DNA from: Helianthus annuus
Taxonomy: Eukaryota; Streptophyta; Magnoliopsida; Asterales; Asteraceae
Assembly (NCBI RefSeq): GCF_002127325.2
Contig: NC_035433.2
Span: 12,806,111-12,870,110, forward strand
Length of the DNA: 64,000 nucleotides
Direction: 5' to 3'
Position numbers and translations under genes: made by a program. Positions 58,074 to 64,000 of this stretch are shown here, piece after piece (the first letter of the stretch is position 1; the number at the start of each line of letters is the position of its first letter). The notes under the pieces are model-generated. The model saw only the letters and a list, made by a program, of their open reading frames with translations. It did not search any database and was not told the origin of the DNA.

Positions 58074-61000
58074 TGCACACCCCGACCGCGCAAAAACAAC
58101 GAAACCGCGGCGGAAACGACGGGGAGCGAGGTGATAGAATTATTGTTTCAACAACCATGGCAAAATTAAGTTATGTATTATTGAATAAAAAGTTTACATT
58201 GTCTTCCAGTTCAAACTAAATAACATAATAACTGTCTTTTAAGTCACTAAGGCCCGAGTCCGCCTAAGTGAAGCATACACATCATGCATTAGCACCTGAA
58301 ACACATGTAAAAATAGGTATGTCAGCATAAAAATGTCTGTGAGATACATAGGTTTTGTTTATGCAGATTCATGACTTGTATTTGAAAGAAGTGTTTAATA
58401 AAATGTAGTCATGAACCTTGTAAAATGTTTTCCTTTGTAAAACAATGTGAAAATCGATGAAAATCAAATGATGATGAAATGATAATGCATGGTTAAATGA
58501 ATAACCAAGTGAAAATGAATTTGGATAAAATGTGTACTTTGTAAAACAATGTCATGTTTTTGTAAAAATGTTTCATGTCTTGTCCAAGTGATTTAGATAA
58601 CGCAACAATGTATGATATGATAAAAGCACTTATATATAGGAAGTACCAGCGGCGTATCCACCATGCTTTTATCATATAACACATAGCCCCGTTACATAAG
58701 TCACTTATCAGTAACCAACCAAAATGTAATGTTAAATGTCAAAATGCTCATGTGAAAACCATGTTAATATCATGTGTAGTATGTATCATGTATAACCAAT
58801 GAAATGCATAGCAAGTAGGAATTCGTCTACTTAACTATGTAATGATGTCAAATGTGAAAACAAATGTCATGTATGGTGAATAACTAGAAGTTACTCAACC
58901 CCATAGTAAAAATGTACATAACAATGTTTTTTTAATAAACCTAAGTTTAAATCAAATGTTATGTTTTGCAGAAAAACATTGCTTTATGATTACAAACATT
59001 TATGCAGTAATGTTAATCGCATACATTCAAGCCTTGCGACTGTGGCGACAAACCCTTAAACGAATTAAAGGTTTATCTAAAGTTATGTAGTCGGATTCTG
59101 TCATTCCCAACTTCCAAACAAACCTAGGAAGTCGGAAACGGGAGTTGTCAATTCCTATGGTACCATTACATAAGTCCGAGTGGCGTGATCGATGTTAATG
59201 AATGTATTATTGTCCCGATTAAACACACCAAATGTCATAACCAACGTAGCATGCGAAAACCATGTACTAGGAATGCTAAGTAAACATGCCTAGTAGAAAT
59301 GTTCATGTAAAACAATGTGCTAGCATGCTTAACATACATAGCAAAATATAGTGAAAGCATGTACTAAATATGTACTAGGTGAAACTAGCATGTTTATGTC
59401 ATAAAAGCATGAAATGCACAAAAGTAACACGTATGTACATGTGTATCACCCTAAAGTATTTGAAAACGGTAAAAGAGGGGAACTATGTACTCACTTGGGA
59501 TTGCTAATTAGTCTTGAGAATAAGACCAATTTAGGCTCCAAGTATCACAGAATCAACCGGCACCTAGTATAGGTAACTATGTTAATAAATCGGCTCCTAA
59601 ATCAGGAGATAGGATAGAATGAGGTTCTATAAATCAAATGAGTAATTGAACTCATATGGTATGATTTAATAGTCCCAACATTCTGATTGGAAAGCCTACC
59701 TAAGTGCTTTTGACCCGTTTCGACACATTATGGTAACATAAGCTACCATAAGGTGTCGTTAGCGTAAAACTATGTTCGGATGGTTAACTATGTGCCATGC
59801 CAAGTCTTACATGCCCAATTATCCCTAAACATGTTACTAAATCAGATTATATGTCAAAATTATGTTCACATAGTCAAAATACGGATTTATGCTTCAAAAG
59901 GATATTTTGGTCATTTCCTATGGGCATACAAGCTAACAAGCATATGACTAACCAAATCCTATGTGATCATAAGGTATAACCTCTGAGGTTATCCCTATGC
60001 AACTATGATCACTAACTAAGCTTGGTCGGATCCTAAAGATCGACCAAACGGGTCAGGTTCGGAAGTCTAAGCAGTTGTTTAGACCGCTTAACTTACGACC
60101 CTAAACAAGCACTAAACTAATAGTGTCGAGTTAAATATATCAAAACATGTTTAACCTACTGATTTGGTATCAAAACAAAGTGTTTTGATACCCTAAAGTA
60201 GTTCCGAGGCAAAATGCGTGCTAAAACGCATTTTGACCGGAACTTTGACTCGACACTACAGCCAGCTAACGTGGTAATCAGCGGTTATAATCACGAAGGA
60301 TTATAACTATCGTGATTACAATCACGTTTCAAAGTTCAATTGAACTTTGACTTGACCAATTGATGGTCAAAACCGAAAGTCAAACTGTTGGCCAAACGTT
60401 TGACTTTCTGCACTACATAAGGAAAAAGCAAATAAAAGAATGAAAGAAGGCTCACAATAGTCCTTGCTATCTTTTCTACAAAGAAGACAAGTCCCAAATC
60501 ACTTGAGAATGCTCCCAAAGCAGATGTGAAGGAGAGAAAGAAGGAATGAGCAAGGAATGAAGTGAATTGGATGGCTATTTATAGTTGTTGTGAAGTAACA
60601 AGATCATCACAAGTGGTTTGTTTAGCCATTAAGCAAGAAATCATGGCTATCCATTTGTTACAAGCTGATTAGAAGCCTTGGTGAACACTTAAACTTGCTC
60701 AACATTCCAAGAAATTGCACAATCAGCCCCTGAAGTTGCAACAGATTGCTGAATTTCAACTTTCTGGAACTGGGCATGCTGACGCGGCCCGCGTAAGATG
60801 AGGGAGAGGGCTTACGCGGCCCGCCTGGGCTCCCCAGATCAACAAAAGTTTGAAAAATGGCAGTTTAGGTCCCTGCATGCATTTCGAGTCCATTTCAGGC
60901 CTTTTTGACCCCCGTTAAGCCATTTTCAAGGCTCTACAAGGTCAATATAGTTTAGAGGACTCAAAATATGCTTGGAACATTCTCGGATGTCGGCTCGTTT

Positions 61001-61681
61001 GATCGTACGGTCGCGTTGTTCGTTAAATTACGACGAAACTCAAACGGACGTGTGTACGATCCAAAATGCGCGACGAATGGCGTTTTCGCGTCCGAATCAC
61101 TAAAATAAAAATATTTTAGCGTGTACAAAAATTTTGGATGTCCAGATGTGGCCAGAACGTAAGATATGCACGAAAATGCAAACTTACGCCATTTTTGACA
61201 TTTTTAGTCCCTGTAAGATCATGTAAGCATGTTTTCGCACACCGAACCTATCAAAGCTAATTTCTAAGCCATGTTTAGGTTATATATGGTATGTTTAACT
61301 TATGATCAAGTTCCGGACTATACGTTGCCTTACGAAACGGCAGACTTTTGCAAGCTGACGCAATTAGTCCCTGAGAGCGAATAAACTTGTTTTTGCCATA
61401 CCAAAGCCTTCAAAACTTATTTCTAAGTTATGTAAAGGTTATTTAAGGTATGTTAAGTTTATGATGATGTCCCGGAGTGTTTGTCGCATTATACTGATCG
61501 TGTTTACGCATCAGTTTGCGTATAACTCTCTAGAAAGCGATATAGGGTTCAAAATCGATCAAAAATCAACATGTGCACAAAACCAAACATAAATGACAAA
61601 CATTGGGATCAAAACACATTGTTTTATTAATATTGTATTGTTCAGAGTTTGTATAATGATATCACAAGCACAGATGTCACA
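58074..61681 (-). mobile_element. B2 5' LTR
   Basis: TATA at 60576-60583 and conserved stem-loop 58615-58677. The outer 480 bp match the second unit of the 541-bp duplication in copy 1. It lacks the extra unit. Confidence 0.92.
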
Positions 61682-63185
61682 CATGCTAAACGTTAAGCGA
61701 TAACGAAACAAAACCGTATGAAATACTGACAACGCCGACAAATACGGATGTCCTGCGAATATTCTATATTCATGAAATTAATTTTTGTGAATTTATTGGA
61801 CTTCCGAACGTCACAAAACGCAGACACAAACGAAAAACGTGGAAACGGTAACGCACCGACAATCAACGACGAAACTGACGCACCGGACTTGAATTTCGTC
61901 TCGATATTAATATATTATGATATATTTGGTTTCGTTTTTAAATTTTAATACCCGTAGTCGATACCGGATCGCAAAACGGTGCAAAACGGCGAACGACGTA
62001 ATTTTACACAAATTTTTATTGTAAACAACGAACAAAAGCGCGAACGTCTACTGACATTATGTTATGTATATTTAGCCCAAACATATCATTTTACGATCTT
62101 AGATAATGATCGGGGTTTGAAGACGGGCTCGTAGGAGAGACGGGCCACTAAACACGGGGATTGGGCTTGTGGGCCTTGGGCCCAAGCCCAAAGCCCACTA
62201 ATTAAAATAAACTCTATATAAACTGACCAATCCTTCATCCATTCTCATTTGTGCAGTTACAACAAACACACACCCACATGAGCTCTATCTCTCGACATAT
62301 TACCGGCAACCGGAGCCGGAATCTGGCCGGTGCCGGCAGTCGTCCACACTGCTCCTCCTCCGTCTCTATCACCCACCCGTATCCCATCTCTCTCTCTTCT
62401 TGATCGGAGCTCCGACGAGCTTCTCGGGCGAGCCGCACACCACACGCCACCACCTACCTCCTTCCCTTGGTTCAGCTCCGACGAAGACCACCGGCGCCGT
62501 TTTTCACAGCGGCGGCCGGCGGTGGTTCTCCAACAAAAACACCCCCCCGGCAGATCAAGCAAAGACACCACCACCGTGCGGTGGTGGTGAGTGACGACGA
62601 CATAACAGAAGCGAAGAGAGAGAGAGAGAGACTGAAGGAGAGAGAGAAAAACCAGCGGTCGGTTCAATTATCCGGCGATTGGTCTATTTATCCGGTGGTC
62701 AATGTCAAAAGTCCAGCGGTCCAAGACTTTATCCGCTAAGTTTCCGGTAAACCTTCTCCCCATTTTTCTTTTCTGTGAAGATCGATGATGATGATGATGT
62801 TGCTGTTAATGATTCGGTTCAAGTTCGGGTGGGAGTTGATTTTGGGCTTGTGAAGATGGCCGACGACAGCCGGAGCCACGCCGTCGGTGAACGGCAGTGG
62901 CTGTGGAGGTGGTTATGTGGTTCGGGTTCAAGCGGGTCAGATTAGTTACGGGTTCGTTGCAGGAGCGGTTCGGGTGTAGTTCAGGTCTTATTTCGGGTGT
63001 TTTGGGTTCGGTCAAAGCTGGCCAAACACTCAGTTTCGGTTCGGTCCCATCAAAGACGGTCAACAGCAGATCTGTGCGGTTCGGGTGCACTTAAGTTGTC
63101 GTTCGGGATCGTGAAGCGAGTCAACTCGATCCGAACCTGGTCGACTCGGCGAGTCAACTCAGTCAACTCAGCCGGTCAACACAGT
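61682..63185 (+). mobile_element. Element C 3' LTR, middle segment (copy 2)
   Basis: Matches 28062-29567. It includes the TGGGC(C/T) cluster, a TATA box at 62215-62222 and the TTCGGGT array. It ends in ACAGT (63181-63185). Confidence 0.85.
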
Positions 63186-64000
63186 TGTGACACCTGTGTC
63201 ACCACGACCATCAAACAAATACCAAGCCGATGAAATATTGTATTTCATACTTGGGATCGTGTATAAATATGTGTATCTTTTGCACATATCAATTCTTGTT
63301 CAATTTCAAACTCTACTACGCTTTCTGGGGAATTATATGCAAACTAGTGCATAAACATACTCAGTTTAATGCGACAAATACTCCGGAAGACCATCATGTA
63401 CTTAACATACCTTAAATAACCTTTACATAACTTAGAAATAAGTTTTGAAGGCTTTGGTATGGCAAAAACAAGTTAATTCGCTTACAGGGACTAAACTTGA
63501 CAAACTGCGAAAGTATGCCAATTTGAACTGTAACGAACATTCCGGAACATGTCCATAAGTTAAACATACCATAAATATCCTTTACATAGCTTAGAAATAG
63601 GCTTTGAAGGGTTGGGTATGCTAAAACAAACTTTTGGATCATTCAGGGACTAAAAGTGTCAAAAAGTGCATAAGTTTGCACTTTCGCGCATAACTTACGT
63701 TCTGAATACATCCGGACATCCAAAAATTTATGTAAGCATCCTTATATTATGCCTTAGTGTTTGGCATGAGAAAAATCCATTCGTCGCGTCATTTGGATCG
63801 TTTTTCGCGCTTATGCGCATTCCGTCGTAATTAACCGAACATCGCGATCGTACGGCCAAACGAACCAACATCCGACATATTTTTGAGCATGTTTCATGTC
63901 CACAATGTTTAGACATCATTTTAGGGCCTTAAAGTTGGCTTTACGGGCCTTAGAAGTGTTGGAAATGGCTTAAATATGCAACAGGGACTAAAACTGTCAT
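63186..64000 (+). mobile_element. Element A second copy: start of the 5' LTR
   Basis: TGTGACACCTGTGTC ... collinear with 29568-30382, cut by the window end. Its presence at the same site shows that A inserted before the duplication. Confidence 0.92.

Larger units (their letters stand above)
49328..61681 (-). mobile_element. Element B2: duplicated copy of B1
   Basis: 3' LTR 49328-52939, PPT 52940-52955, pol 52974-56051, gag-PR 56062-57489, PBS 58052-58065, 5' LTR 58074-61681. It is flanked by CATGC (49323-49327 and 61682-61686). It arose by duplication of the locus and not by a new insertion, because site, target duplication and inactivating lesions are the same. Confidence 0.93.
47971..64000 (+). 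repeat. Second copy of the 34-kb tandem duplication (partial, to the window end)
   Basis: Collinear with 13811-30382, with only scattered substitutions, 1-2-bp indels and the missing 541-bp unit. The remainder lies beyond the window. Confidence 0.93.

Overview
This is plant nuclear DNA made almost entirely of nested LTR retrotransposons. No ordinary single-copy host gene was found. The retroelement proteins are Ty3/gypsy with the order gag-PR-RT-RNaseH-IN-chromodomain. The primer-binding sites match initiator tRNA-Met and the LTRs are 2.4-4 kb long. This fits the Tekay/Del chromovirus lineage of angiosperms. The protein wording resembles Asteraceae elements I remember, but that is a low-confidence impression. 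| Layout: (1) 1-2019 is a minus-strand LTR fragment (family A-like) inside or abutting element D. (2) 2020-7662 is element D (plus strand): a pol with one stop codon, a polypurine tract and the 3' LTR. D is inserted in the 5' LTR of element C. (3) 7663-41961 is element C (plus strand), a large coding-less derivative. It has a 5' LTR remnant, a PBS, a roughly 6.9 kb internal region with a 1.5 kb (ACAT)n tract and a 39-bp minisatellite, a PPT, and a roughly 4.0 kb 3' LTR split by two insertions. (4) B1 (15168-27520, minus) is a full-length but inactivated gag-pol element with target duplication CATGC. (5) A (29568-39582, plus) is a gag-only non-autonomous element with target duplication ACAGT, in which pol is replaced by non-coding DNA with a 44-bp minisatellite. 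(6) 42036-44197 is a LINE-derived insertion carrying only a broken ORF1, with a 10-bp target duplication and an A-tail. (7) 44794-45600 is a D-like LTR fragment (minus), interrupted by an A-like LTR fragment at 45601-47970. (8) 47971-64000 repeats 13811-30382 almost base for base. The unit is 34,160 bp, so the window contains one full copy and part of a second copy of a direct tandem duplication. | Inferred order of events: C inserted first, and D, B and A inserted into its LTRs. B and A predate the tandem duplication because both lie at identical sites in both copies. B's frameshift, two gag stops and integrase active-site change are shared by both copies, so they also predate the duplication. 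| The most interesting signals lie in the LTRs and not in the proteins. They are: a stem-loop whose 37-nt loop is identical between families A and B while its arms differ but still pair; a dense array of short hairpins downstream of the TATA box with paired base changes between families; a conserved splice-donor/acceptor pair predicting a leader intron inside the LTRs of four families; and, in the D LTR, about 16 copies of a TCGCACAAG-type word mixed with TGGGCC words.
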